From assembly GCF_014646055.1 (NCBI RefSeq), contig NZ_BMMS01000005.1, positions 1 to 64,000 of the forward strand: a stretch of 64,000 nucleotides of DNA, in the 5' to 3' direction. Positions 33,620 to 42,116 of the stretch are shown piece by piece; position 1 is the first letter of the stretch; the number at the start of each line of letters is the position of its first letter. The translations under genes were made by a program, and so were the position numbers. The notes under the pieces are model-generated. The model did no database searches. It was not told where the DNA came from and was given only the letters and a program-made list of their open reading frames with translations. The DNA comes from Wenjunlia tyrosinilytica. GTDB taxonomy: Bacteria > Actinomycetota > Actinomycetes > Streptomycetales > Streptomycetaceae.

Positions 33620-35832
33620 GAGGACTCCCCGGCGGTCTTCGCGGTTTCGACTGTTTCGGCCACTTCGACCATTCCGGTCGCTTCGGCGGTTTCTGCCGCT
33701 TCGGCTGTTTCGGTCGCTTCGGCGGGGGCCTTCTCGACGCGCACCGCGCACACCTTGAACTCGGGCATCCGCGAGACCGGGTCCAGGGCGGGGTTGGTGA
33801 GGGTGTTCGCCCGGCCGGGGCCCGCCCAGTGGAAGGGCATGAAGACGGTGTCCGGCCGGATCGCCCCGCTGAGCCGCGCCGGGGCGAGGGCGCGTCCGCG
33901 GCGGCTGGTCACGGCGAGCAGATCCCCCTCCCCGACACCGATCCGCCGGGCAAGCCGGGGATGCAGCTCGACGAATGGCCCGGGCGCGGCGCGGTTGAGC
34001 TCGGGCGTACGGCGGGTCTGGGCCCCACTCTGGTACTGCGCCAGCACCCGTCCGGTCGTGAGGTGGAGCGGGAAGTCGGCATCCGGCACCTCGGCGGCGG
34101 GCCGGTGCGAGACATCGGCGAACCTGGCCCGGCCGTCCGGCGTGGCGAACCGATCGAGGAAGAGCCGGGGCGTTCCCTCCTCCCCGTCCGGGCAGGGCCA
34201 GAAGACGCCGTCCTGCTTGCGGACGCGGTCGTAGGTGATGCCCGAGTAGTCCGCGTCGCCGCCGGCCGACGCCTGCCGCAGCTCCTCGAAGACCTCCTCG
34301 GCGTCGGCCGGGAAGCCCTTCTCGCAGCCGAGCCGCGCGGCCAGCTCGTGCAGCGTGTACAGATCGGTGCGCACGCCCTCCGGTGGGGCCACGGCGGCGT
34401 GGCGCAGGATGACCCGGCCTTCGAGGTTCGTCATCGTGCCGTCCTCCTCCGCCCACTGCGCGGACGGAAGGACGACGTCGGCCAGCCGGGCCGTCTCGGA
34501 GAGGACGACATCGCAGACGACGAGCGAGTCCAGGGACCTCAGCCGCTCGGTGATGTGCTCGGCGTTGGGGGCGGAGACCACCGGGTTGGAGCCCATCAGC
34601 AGCAGGGAACGCACCCCGCCGTCGGTGCCGAGGGTGTCCAGCAGCTCGTACGCGGAACGGCCCGGCCCCGGCAGGTCGTCGGGGTCGATGCCCCAGACCT
34701 CGCCGACGTGGGCCCGCGCGGCGGGATCGGTGATGGACCGGTATCCGGGCAGCTGGTCCGCCTTCTGGCCGTGCTCACGGCCGCCCTGGCCATTGCCCTG
34801 GCCGGTCAGGCAGCCGTATCCGGACAGCGGCCGGCCCGCCCGGCCCGTCGCCAGGCACAGGTTGATCCAGGCGCCGACCGTGTCGACGCCCTTGCTCTGC
34901 TGTTCCGGTCCCCGAGCCGTGAGCACCATGCCGGTCCCGGCCTCGGTGAACAGCTCCACCGCCTTGCGCTGCTGGGCGACCGGGACTCCCGTGATCCGCT
35001 CCACCCGCTCCGGCCAGTGCGCCATCGCGGACGCCCGGGCCCGTTCGAAGCCGGTCGTGCGGGTGGCGATGAAATCCTCGTCCACGTGCCCGTCCGCGAT
35101 CACCAGGTGGAGCAGGCCGAGGGCGAGTGCCAGATCGGTTCCGGGCACGGGCTGCAGATGCAGGTCGGCGGGCTCGGCGGTACGGGTGCGGCGAGGGTCG
35201 ACGACGATCAGCCGCCCTCCGGCCGCCTGCTGTTCCCTCAGGTACCGCAGCGCCGGCGGCATGGTGTCGGCGAGGTTGCTGCCGACGAGGATCACGCAGC
35301 CGGTGCGGGCCACGTCCTCCATCGGGAAGGGCAGCCCGCGGTCGAGCCCGAACGCGGCCCGGTGGGCGGCCGCGGCCGACGACATGCAGAACCGCCCGTT
35401 GTAGTCGATGTTCGCCGTCCGCAGGGCGACACGGGCGAACTTGCCCAGCAGATACGCCTTCTCATTGGTCAGTCCTCCCCCGCCGAACACGCCGACCGCG
35501 TCACGGCCGTACCGCGTGGCGGTCTTCTCGAGGACGCTCGCGGCGCGGTCCAGGGCCCGCGGCCAGGTGGTCTCGCGCAGGGTGCCGCCCTCGCGCACCA
35601 GCGGTGCCGTCAACCGATGGCGGGAGGAGAGGAGTTCGGCGGCGCTGTGCCCCTTGCCGCACAGAGCCCCCCGGTTGACGGGGAAGTCGGGGCGTTCGAC
35701 GATCTCCACGCCGGGCGCGCCGGCTCGCGCCGGTTCGACGGGGCGCAGGCGCATCCCGCACTGCAGCGAGCAGTACGGGCAGTGGGTGTCCACCGGTGGC
35801 GGCGGTGCGGAGGTCATGTCAGGAAGCGTCAT
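33616..35832 (-). CDS. nasA: Assimilatory nitrate reductase, molybdopterin catalytic subunit
   Basis: The protein is 738 aa. The N-terminal [4Fe-4S] motif is CPYCSLQC plus GALCGKG. The Mo-bis-MGD domain follows (NGRFCMSSAAAAHRAAFG, VGSNLADTMPP, SGYGCLTGQGNGQGGREHG), with a C-terminal molydopterin-dinucleotide-binding beta barrel (LTTGRVLAQYQSG, FMPFHWAG). It reduces nitrate to nitrite in the cytoplasm; there is no Tat signal. The last ~40 residues are a low-complexity Glu/Thr/Ala tail absent from the core fold, made by repeated GCTTCGGC-like DNA. The ATG at 35832 is the longest sensible start; a second ATG lies 15 nt downstream. It heads the leftward operon. Confidence 0.93.
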   Translation of the reverse strand: MTLPDMTSAPPPPVDTHCPYCSLQCGMRLRPVEPARAGAPGVEIVERPDFPVNRGALCGKGHSAAELLSSRHRLTAPLVREGGTLRETTWPRALDRAASVLEKTATRYGRDAVGVFGGGGLTNEKAYLLGKFARVALRTANIDYNGRFCMSSAAAAHRAAFGLDRGLPFPMEDVARTGCVILVGSNLADTMPPALRYLREQQAAGGRLIVVDPRRTRTAEPADLHLQPVPGTDLALALGLLHLVIADGHVDEDFIATRTTGFERARASAMAHWPERVERITGVPVAQQRKAVELFTEAGTGMVLTARGPEQQSKGVDTVGAWINLCLATGRAGRPLSGYGCLTGQGNGQGGREHGQKADQLPGYRSITDPAARAHVGEVWGIDPDDLPGPGRSAYELLDTLGTDGGVRSLLLMGSNPVVSAPNAEHITERLRSLDSLVVCDVVLSETARLADVVLPSAQWAEEDGTMTNLEGRVILRHAAVAPPEGVRTDLYTLHELAARLGCEKGFPADAEEVFEELRQASAGGDADYSGITYDRVRKQDGVFWPCPDGEEGTPRLFLDRFATPDGRARFADVSHRPAAEVPDADFPLHLTTGRVLAQYQSGAQTRRTPELNRAAPGPFVELHPRLARRIGVGEGDLLAVTSRRGRALAPARLSGAIRPDTVFMPFHWAGPGRANTLTNPALDPVSRMPEFKVCAVRVEKAPAEATETAEAAETAEATGMVEVAETVETAKTAGESS

Positions 35833-35959
35833 CCGCGCCCGTTACGTTTCCGAGTCCTCCGCGTTGCGCCCAAGGTACGGCTACCTCACCGCGGCCCGGG
35901 GCGCATGCGAGGAGGCGGATACTTCCCCGTACGCGAAGCACCCCCGGCATAACCCCGGT

Positions 35960-35986
35960 GTGACCTGCGCGAAACCGCCTCTTAAC
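35960..35986 (+). promoter_or_regulatory. GlnR-type nitrogen-control box
   Basis: GTGAC-n6-GAAAC-n6-TTAAC (35960-35964, 35971-35975, 35982-35986) matches the published Streptomyces GlnR pattern gTnAC-n6-GaAAC plus a further half-site. It lies between the divergent nasA and nnaR genes, 22 nt from nnaR, so GlnR (and NnaR) probably controls both directions. Confidence 0.75.
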
Positions 35987-36008
35987 GACCGTGGTCCAGC
36001 CTCACCGC

Positions 36009-37151
36009 ATGAGTACAGCAAGACTGGAGGCGGCATCCCCGCCGGGCGGCCCGCTCGCCGGCTTCACCGTGGGCGTCACCGCGGACCGGCGCCGGGACGA
36101 GCTGGTCGCGCTGATCGAACGCCGTGGTGCGCGGGTCGTCGAGGCGCCGACCATGCGCATTTTGCCCCTCGGGGACGACACCGTGCTGCACAGCGCGACC
36201 GAGCGGTGCCTGACGGGTTCGCTCGACTACGTCGTGGCCACCACCGGTGTCGGCTGGCGCGGGTGGATGAGCGCGGCCGAGGGCTGGGGCACCGCGGGGC
36301 GGCTGGCCGAGGCGTGCGGCCGGGCCACGGTGATCAGCCGCGGTCCCAAGGCCACCGGGGCGATTCGCGCCTCCGGGCTGCGCGAGACCCACTCCCCCGC
36401 GTCCGAGGCCATCGACGAAGTGCTCGACTGGCTGCTCGCCCGGGAGCTGCACGGCACCCGTATCGCCGTGCAGGAGCACGGCGCCCCGCTCGAGGGATTC
36501 GCCGCCGCCCTGCGCGAACGCGGCGCCGACGTCATCGAGGTGCCCGTCTACCGGTGGGGCCCGGCCGATGATCCCGCGGCGGTGCGCAGGCTGGTCGAGC
36601 AGACCGTCCGCCGCGAGGTGCACGCACTCGCCTTCACCAGCGCCCCCGCCATCGAGGCGTTCCTCGCGTGCGCCGAGGAGTCCGGCCGCCGCGACACGGT
36701 CCTGGACGCCATGCGCGGTGATGTCCTGCCGGTGTGCATAGGTCCGATCTGTGCCCGGCCGCTCAGTTCCCGCGGGGTGGAGACGGTCTGGCCCGATCGC
36801 GGCCGCCTGGGGTCCTTGGTGCGGGTGCTCGCAGAGGAACTGCCCGCCCGCTCGCGCCGGGAACTCGCCACGGCCTGGGGGCCGGTGGTCCTGCAAGGCG
36901 CCTGTGTCACGGTCGGCGGGGACACCTTGTGGCTGCCGCCCCTGCCCGGGGCGGTCCTGCGGGCCCTGGCCGACCGTCCGGGCGCGGTCCTGAGCCGGGC
37001 CGAACTGCTGCGCCGCGTCTGGACGGACCAGCAGCCCGAGGAGCACGCGGTGGAGGCGGCGGTGGCCCGGCTGCGCACCGCGTTGGGCGCGTACTCGGGG
37101 CTGGTGCGGACCGTCACCAAGCGCGGCTACCGGCTGGTGGTCGACGTATGA
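36009..37151 (+). CDS. nnaR: Nitrate/nitrite assimilation regulator (HemD-like domain plus winged helix)
   Basis: The protein is 380 aa. Residues about 15-265 are a uroporphyrinogen-III synthase-like domain (GFTVGVTADRRRDELVALIERRG, VATTGVGWRGW). Residues about 285-380 are an OmpR-type DNA-binding winged helix (ELLRRVWTDQQPEEHAVEAAVARLR, VTKRGYRLVVDV). This fusion is the architecture of NnaR, which acts with GlnR on nitrate and nitrite genes. It is coupled to the CbiX-type gene (ATGA overlap) and faces the nas-nir operon. Enzymatic HemD activity is not proven. The ATG at 36009 has a weak RBS. Confidence 0.92.
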   Translation: MSTARLEAASPPGGPLAGFTVGVTADRRRDELVALIERRGARVVEAPTMRILPLGDDTVLHSATERCLTGSLDYVVATTGVGWRGWMSAAEGWGTAGRLAEACGRATVISRGPKATGAIRASGLRETHSPASEAIDEVLDWLLARELHGTRIAVQEHGAPLEGFAAALRERGADVIEVPVYRWGPADDPAAVRRLVEQTVRREVHALAFTSAPAIEAFLACAEESGRRDTVLDAMRGDVLPVCIGPICARPLSSRGVETVWPDRGRLGSLVRVLAEELPARSRRELATAWGPVVLQGACVTVGGDTLWLPPLPGAVLRALADRPGAVLSRAELLRRVWTDQQPEEHAVEAAVARLRTALGAYSGLVRTVTKRGYRLVVDV

Positions 37152-37876
37152 GCTCCACCGCCGCGCGTACCGCCGCTCCCCCGTTGCTCGCCGTGGCCCA
37201 TGGCACCCGGGACGCCGACGGCATGGCCGAGATCGGCGCCCTGCTGGAGCGGGTCAGGGGCCTTCGGCCCGGGCTGAGGGTCGAACTCGGCTGCGTGGAC
37301 GTCGCCCAGCCCTCGCTCGCCCGGACCCTGGCCACCCTGCGGGGGGAGGTCGTCGTCGTTCCCCTGTTGCTCGGCACGGGGTACCACGTCCGGGTGGACA
37401 TCCCCGAGGCTCTTGCCGCGGCGCCGCAGGTGAGAGCCCGGGTCACCTCCGCGCTCGGTCCCGATCCGCTCCTCGCCACCGCACTGGCGCAAAGGCTGGC
37501 GCAGGCGCGCCCCGGCCGAGGCACGAGTGCCGTCGTCCTCGCCTCGGCCGGCTCCACCGATCCCGCCGCCAACGCCGAAGCGGCGGTCATGGCGGAGCTC
37601 CTGACGGCCCGCCTCGGCAGGCCGGTCGTCGCCTCCTACCTGTGCGGCGGCTCCCCCGCCCCGGCGGAGGCGGTCGCCGCCCTGCGGGCCGAGGGCCATG
37701 ACGAGGTGGCCGTCGCCCGCTATCTGCTGGCTCCCGGGTACTTCGCGAGGCTGGCCGCCTCCGCCGGAGGATGCGTCACCTCGGCCCCTCTGGGCGCGCA
37801 CGAGGCGGTCGCGAGGCTGGTGCTGCGGCGATACGACGAGGCGGCCCGCGCCGGAAGTCTGTCGCGGGTAGCCTGA
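37148..37876 (+). CDS. CbiX-type sirohydrochlorin chelatase
   Basis: The protein is 242 aa with two CbiX half-repeats. The first has LLAVAHGTRDADG, where the His is the metal-binding residue, then VVVVPLLLGTGYHVRVDIP. The second starts near TSAVVLASAGSTDP and lacks the matching His, and ends VARYLLAPGYFA. In siroheme synthesis it inserts Fe2+ into sirohydrochlorin, the cofactor of NirB. Its start overlaps the nnaR stop, so regulator and cofactor enzyme are coexpressed. Confidence 0.85.
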   Translation: MSSTAARTAAPPLLAVAHGTRDADGMAEIGALLERVRGLRPGLRVELGCVDVAQPSLARTLATLRGEVVVVPLLLGTGYHVRVDIPEALAAAPQVRARVTSALGPDPLLATALAQRLAQARPGRGTSAVVLASAGSTDPAANAEAAVMAELLTARLGRPVVASYLCGGSPAPAEAVAALRAEGHDEVAVARYLLAPGYFARLAASAGGCVTSAPLGAHEAVARLVLRRYDEAARAGSLSRVA

Positions 37877-38057
37877 GCGCCGTTCAGGGGCCGCGAGACG
37901 AGGGGAAGACCGTGTTCGTGCGACGACAGGGCCGGGCGCGCAGTACGGCGGTGCGACGCAACCTCGGCACCGAGCCGGTGGCGCCGCACGCGACCTGTGT
38001 CCGGCCATCGGCGAGTCCGTTGGCCGTGGACACCGCCGACTCCCGCCGCCCCACGCC

Positions 38058-38963
38058 GTGACCGGGACGCCACACACACGAGCGGTGTTCCCGGGAGTGC
38101 CGCGCGATGTCCAGGAGCGGGTACTGCCGGGACCGGAGGGCGAACGCCGGTTCCTGCTGTACACACCCGCGACGCTGGACCCGGACCGTCCCGCCCCGCT
38201 GGTGCTGGAGTTCCACGGCAGCGGGGCTACCCCGGCCGAGCAGATGCGCTACAGCGCCCTCCACCGGATCGCGGACCGGGAGGGGTTCATCCTGGCCGCT
38301 CCCCGGGCGGCGATACCCATGCGGATGTTCGACTCCACCCCGGAAGGCGCCGCCTGGAACGTCCCGGGCGTGCCCCTGATCCTGGACTCCGGGGACGACA
38401 CGCCGGGACCGGACGACGTGGCCTTCGTCCGCCGGGTCGTGGACGCCGTGGCGGCGGAGCGCAACGTCGACAGGCGGCGGGTGTACGCGGCGGGATTCTC
38501 CGGCGGTGGGCGGTTCTGCTCGTACCTGGCGTACGCCGCGCCCGACCTCCTCGCGGCCGTGGGCACGGTGGCCGGGCTGCGCCTGCCGTCCGCGTTGCGG
38601 CATGTGCGGCCCGCGCCCCTCATCGCCTTCCATGGCACCGCCGATCCGCTCAACCCCTACTGGGGCGGCGCGGGAGACCGATGGGACCTCTCCGTTCCGG
38701 AGACGGCGGACCTGGTGGCGCGGACGATGGGCGCTCATCCGACCGGCGCGCCGGAGGCGGTGTCGGACGCCGTGTCACGTCTGGTGTACGCCACGCCCGG
38801 GGGTGAGGTGGGACTGGTGCAGTACACGGTCCGCGGGGGCGGACACGCGTGGCCCGGCACTCCGTACCCGATCCACACCGCGGTCCTGGGGCCGGTCACG
38901 CGGGAGATGGACGCCGGAGCCCTGATATGGGAGTTCTTCACCGATCACCGGGCAGCGGGATGA
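38058..38963 (+). CDS. Polyhydroxybutyrate depolymerase/LpqC-like esterase
   Basis: The protein is 301 aa with an alpha/beta-hydrolase fold. The oxyanion region is LEFHGSGATP, the nucleophile elbow is AGFSGGG (Ser about 141), and the catalytic His is in RGGGHAWPG; FHGTADPLNPY carries the likely Asp. These are CE1/PHB-depolymerase family features. No signal peptide is seen, unusual for the extracellular members, so it may be cytoplasmic or the true start may differ. The GTG at 38058 has no clear RBS. Its stop TGA directly abuts the convergent GNAT stop, with no intervening base. Confidence 0.8.
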   Translation: MTGTPHTRAVFPGVPRDVQERVLPGPEGERRFLLYTPATLDPDRPAPLVLEFHGSGATPAEQMRYSALHRIADREGFILAAPRAAIPMRMFDSTPEGAAWNVPGVPLILDSGDDTPGPDDVAFVRRVVDAVAAERNVDRRRVYAAGFSGGGRFCSYLAYAAPDLLAAVGTVAGLRLPSALRHVRPAPLIAFHGTADPLNPYWGGAGDRWDLSVPETADLVARTMGAHPTGAPEAVSDAVSRLVYATPGGEVGLVQYTVRGGGHAWPGTPYPIHTAVLGPVTREMDAGALIWEFFTDHRAAG

Positions 38964-39455
38964 TCACAGCGCCCGGTGCATGATGTGCAGCCCGACCCGG
39001 CCGTGCGCGGGGTGGTGGAACGCCTTGGGGACCGTCCCGATGATCGTGAAGCCCAGCGACGTCCACAGGCCGACGGCGGGGTTGGTCTCGACGACGGCGT
39101 TGAAGACCATGCCCTCGTAGCCGTCCCTGCGGGCCTCGTCGAGGATGTGCTCCGCCAGCTTGCGCCCGATGCCCCGGCCGGTGTGGCGGGGGTCGACCAT
39201 GAACCCGGCGTTGGCGGTGCGGGAGGCATTGCCGCCGTAGTTCGGCTTGACGAAGGCCGAGGCGAGGATCCGCGCTCCGTCGTCGGCGGCCTCCTCCACG
39301 ACGAAGACGCGTGACGAGGGGCCCATCCACAGGGAGCGGGCCTGCGGCTCGCAGGTGCCCGGGTCCCAGGCATAGGTCTCCCCGGCCGCGACGATCTCGT
39401 GCCAGAAGGGCCAGATGCGCTGCCAGTCCTCGGGGAGAGCGTCCCTGATGAGCAT
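38964..39455 (-). CDS. GNAT N-acetyltransferase
   Basis: The protein is 163 aa. The acetyl-CoA loop is VDPRHTGRGIGRKLAEHIL (the RGIGRKL Q/RxxGxG/A motif) and the last strand is NAVVETNPAVGLWTSLGF. The start MLIRDALPEDWQRIWPFWHE is typical of phosphinothricin/L-amino-acid acetyltransferase-like GNATs. The substrate is not inferable. The ATG at 39455 lacks a good RBS, so it may be translated from a leaderless or weakly initiated mRNA. A strong hairpin 50 nt upstream separates it from the CDF gene and repeat array. Confidence 0.78.
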   Translation of the reverse strand: MLIRDALPEDWQRIWPFWHEIVAAGETYAWDPGTCEPQARSLWMGPSSRVFVVEEAADDGARILASAFVKPNYGGNASRTANAGFMVDPRHTGRGIGRKLAEHILDEARRDGYEGMVFNAVVETNPAVGLWTSLGFTIIGTVPKAFHHPAHGRVGLHIMHRAL

Positions 39456-39505
39456 GACAGGAGTGTGCCATGCCCGGCCGGGCTGCCCTGGGCCAGGAGT
39501 GGCGA

Positions 39506-39538
39506 GAGCCCCGGCCGGAGGGGGATTGGCCGGGGCTC
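39506..39538 (-). terminator. Hairpin between the repeat array and the GNAT gene
   Basis: An 11-bp perfect stem (39506-39516 with 39528-39538) with an 11-nt loop would stop leftward transcripts that read through the array from the CDF gene. Confidence 0.6.
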
Positions 39539-39692
39539 GCCTCCCGTCTGGGGGGACGGGATGGGGGGCCAGTGCAGAGCGGGCTCCCGACTCTGCGACT
39601 GAGCTGCGCCTGCCCGGGTTCCCCAGCCGCAAACGGGGGGTCCGCAAAGATTTTCAGGGACCGCCCGCGACGCCCCCACGCACATCCACCAC

Positions 39693-40400
39693 GCCTTCAC
39701 TTCGCGCTCCGCGCGACCGGCCCTCCAAGGCGACCGTGCACGTCCCCCAGCACCGCGCAGCGGCAGGTCAGTCGGCCCCCAGGCGGCTGACCTCGCGTCC
39801 AACGCATTCACTTCGCGCTCCGCACACAGCCGGCCCTCCAAGGCGACCGCGCATGTCCCCCAGCACCGCACAGCGGCAGGTCAGTCGGCCCGCAGGCGGC
39901 TGACCTCGCGGTCCAGCGCTTTCCGCTCGCGCCCCACGCACAGCCAGCCCTGCGAGGCGACCGTGCACTCCCCCAGCACCGCGCAGCGGCCCCCACCCGC
40001 ACCCGCGGGAAGCGGGCCCGGTCAGTCGGCCCGCAGGCGATCGACTCCGCGGCCCAGCGCATTCACTTCGCGCTCCGCACACAGCCGGCCCTCAGAGGCG
40101 ACCGTGCACGTCCCCAGCACCGCGCAGCGGCGGGTCAGTCGGCCCCCAGGCGGCTGACCTCGCGTCCAACGCATTCACTTCGCGCTCCGCACACAGCCGG
40201 CCCTCCAAGGCGACCGCGCATGTCCCCCAGCACCGCACAGCGGCAGGTCAGTCGGCCCGCAGGCGGCTGACCTCGCGGTCCAGCGCTTTCCGCTCGCGCT
40301 CCACGCACAGCCGGCCCTCCAAGGCGACCGCGCATGTCCCCCAGCACCGCACAGCGGCAGGTCAGTCGGCCCGCAGGCGGCTGACCTCGCGGTCCAGCGC
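39693..40400 (-). repeat. Array of ~113-bp repeats duplicating the 3' end of the CDF gene
   Basis: Copies of the gene-end motif (reading TCAGTCGGCCCGCAGGCGGC on the plus strand) begin at 39767, 39880, 40021, 40134, 40247 and 40361. Spacings are 113, 141, 113, 113 and 114 bp, and a partial copy starts near 39693. The copy at 40361 is the real end of the CDF gene and carries its stop codon; the others reproduce the stop and the last ~12 codons outside the gene. The rest of the unit, such as CCTCCAAGGCGACCG, is intergenic. Each unit has a GGTCAG/CTGACC inverted repeat. The 141-bp spacing contains a ~30-bp insertion. Confidence 0.93.
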
Positions 40401-41405
40401 CTTCCCTTCGTGCATCGAGCGCACGCGGTCCTCGTCCGAGGCGTCCGTGATGTCCAGGAAGATCTCCTGCGCCTGCGGCCACCGCTCCCGGAGCTCACCC
40501 TTGATCCTCACCGCCACTTCCTCGACCTCCTCGCTGTCGAGGCCGCCCACCAGGTCCACCCGGGCGGCGATCAGCACGGCGTCCGTACCGAGGCGCATGG
40601 TGAGCAGGGCGGTGACGGTGTCGATCTCCGGCTGCGACGTGAGGAAGTCCCGGACGGCCCGTTGGAGGACCGGGTCGGCGGCCTCGCCGATCAGGACCTT
40701 GCGGGCGTCCCTCCCGAGCGTGTACGCGACATAGACGAGCAGGACACCGATGGCGATCGACGCCCATGCCTCCCACACGACGCTGCCGGTCGCCATGTGC
40801 AGGCCCATGCCGACGATGGCGAGGGTCACACCCAGGCACGCGGTGCTGTCCTCGGCCAGCACCGTGCGCAGTGCCGGGTCCTGCGCGGCGCGGATCTCCG
40901 CCGACATGCTCCGTCCCGTCCGGCGTGCCCTTTCGCGCACCTGCCACAGCGCCTTGACCAGCGAGGCTCCCTCGGCCATCAGTGCCACGAACAGCACGCA
41001 CAGGCCCACGACATAGCCGTTGTGGGACTCCGACTCGTGCGAGCGCAGCGCCTCGATCCCCTGGAAGAAGGAGAAGCATCCGCCCATGACGAAGATGCCG
41101 ACCGCGGCGAGCAGCGACCAGAAGAACCGCTCCTTGCCGTAGCCGAAGGGGTGCTCGGCGTCGGGGGCGCGCTTGCTGCGCTTGACGGCGGCGAGGAGGA
41201 AGATCTCATTGAGGCTGTCGGCCACGGAATGGGCGGCTTCGGACAGCAGGGCGGGAGACCCCGCGAAGAGGCCTCCCACGGCCTTGGCCGCGGCGATGAC
41301 CAGGTTCGCGCCGAGCGCCACCAGCACGGTGGCACGTGTCTTGGAGTCCTCGCCCGCCGGGCTCTGGACGCCCTGGTCCCGGTCTTCGCTCATCGAATGG
41401 TCCAT
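40362..41405 (-). CDS. Cation diffusion facilitator (CDF) efflux protein
   Basis: The protein is 347 aa. It has six TM helices; helix 2 carries the metal site SEAAHSVADSLNEI (H-x3-D), and helix 5 carries EDSTACLGVTLA (D). The C-terminal cytoplasmic domain (LLTMRLGTDAVLIAARVDL, RIKGELRERWPQAQEIFLDI) is the ferredoxin-like CDF fold. Zn2+, Fe2+ or Mn2+ export is probable; specificity is not readable. Its last residues ALDREVSRLRAD are part of the 113-bp array. The ATG at 41405 has AAGG 8 nt upstream; ATG 41393 is an alternative. Upstream, the open frame continues for about 4 kb only as a shadow. Confidence 0.88.
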   Translation of the reverse strand: MDHSMSEDRDQGVQSPAGEDSKTRATVLVALGANLVIAAAKAVGGLFAGSPALLSEAAHSVADSLNEIFLLAAVKRSKRAPDAEHPFGYGKERFFWSLLAAVGIFVMGGCFSFFQGIEALRSHESESHNGYVVGLCVLFVALMAEGASLVKALWQVRERARRTGRSMSAEIRAAQDPALRTVLAEDSTACLGVTLAIVGMGLHMATGSVVWEAWASIAIGVLLVYVAYTLGRDARKVLIGEAADPVLQRAVRDFLTSQPEIDTVTALLTMRLGTDAVLIAARVDLVGGLDSEEVEEVAVRIKGELRERWPQAQEIFLDITDASDEDRVRSMHEGKALDREVSRLRAD

Positions 41406-41536
41406 TCCGCTCGCCTTCGGGCTGATGTCACCCCTCTCGGCTACCCGAGCGGACCCGGACGACGCCTGCGACGGCCGCGCAGTCGGCACGAGATGTCGGC
41501 GGTACGAAGGGCGGTACCAAGGGCGGTCCGGCAGCG

Positions 41537-41584
41537 CGGAAGGTGGCACGGAAGGCGACCCGGAAGGCGGCACGGAGGTCGGCG
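41537..41584. repeat. 12-bp tandem repeat x4
   Basis: Consecutive units CGGAAGGTGGCA, CGGAAGGCGACC, CGGAAGGCGGCA and CGGAGGTCGGCG lie in the CDF-protease intergenic region. Imperfect GGCGGTACGAA-type copies precede them. Confidence 0.8.
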
Positions 41585-41618
41585 CGCGGTGCGCTCGGTT
41601 GCGGCTCGGACACGACTC

Positions 41619-41660
41619 GCGCGCAGCCGTGCGCGAGGGGGGTGCGGCACGGCTGCGCGC
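41619..41660. promoter_or_regulatory. Very stable 14-bp hairpin in the CDF-protease gap
   Basis: There is a perfect inverted repeat (41619-41632 with 41647-41660) around a 14-nt G-rich loop. It could end antisense or leader transcripts or form a leader structure. Neither side has a T-tract. It is 457 nt upstream of the protease start and 214 nt upstream of the CDF start. Confidence 0.55.
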
Positions 41661-41775
41661 CTCAAGAGTGGTCTGTGGTCGTGTGTCCCAATGCCTGGTC
41701 CTACGGCCTGGTTGAGACATTCCTCCATCAGTGGGCAGTCCGTGCGCCGAAGCCCCGCATCTACGTCCAAGGGTG

Positions 41776-41787
41776 CGCAGATCTGCG
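41776..41787. promoter_or_regulatory. Perfect 12-bp palindrome (operator candidate)
   Basis: CGCAGATCTGCG is self-complementary and flanked by CTACG/CGTAG partial arms. It lies about 330 nt upstream of the protease gene. The binding protein is unknown. Confidence 0.35.
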
Positions 41788-42116
41788 TAGAGCAAACCGC
41801 CGCCGACCGCAGGGCGGCCACGCGAGCCCTTGCGGGACCCGTTGCCTGAGCGGTCGAAGCCGGGCCGCCGGTCCGTGCGTGACGGTTCGTCAGTGCCTTG
41901 TGGGGATTCTGAGGTCTGTGTGGCGTATTTGGGCCATGGCGCGTATGTGCCGTGTGCACCCTCTTGATCGGCATGTGGCCAGTCGCCGACGATGACGAGC
42001 GGTTTCCGCCCCCGCCCCTCGGCTTCGCAGGTGGGGCGGGCCGCACCCGAACCACGCACGTGTTTCCTGCACTCTCCCCGGCGGGCACGCCCGCTGCCAG
42101 CGCAAGAGGAGACCTC

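Larger units (their letters stand above)
41406..42116. other. 711-nt gap between divergent CDF and S8 protease genes
   Basis: I see no gene with a convincing RBS or protein-like composition. It holds a 12-bp tandem repeat (41537-41584), a 14-bp-stem hairpin (41619-41660), a perfect 12-bp palindrome (41776-41787) and, near its right end, the protease RBS AGAGGAG. The promoters for both genes must be here. Confidence 0.6.

Noticed and set aside
36009-37151. Annotation as plain uroporphyrinogen-III synthase (hemD)
   Set aside because: The C-terminal OmpR-type DNA-binding domain and the nitrate-gene context point to the regulator NnaR.
39767-40364. CRISPR-like repeat array
   Set aside because: Units are about 113 bp, contiguous and without unique spacers, and they copy a gene end. 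No cas gene is near.
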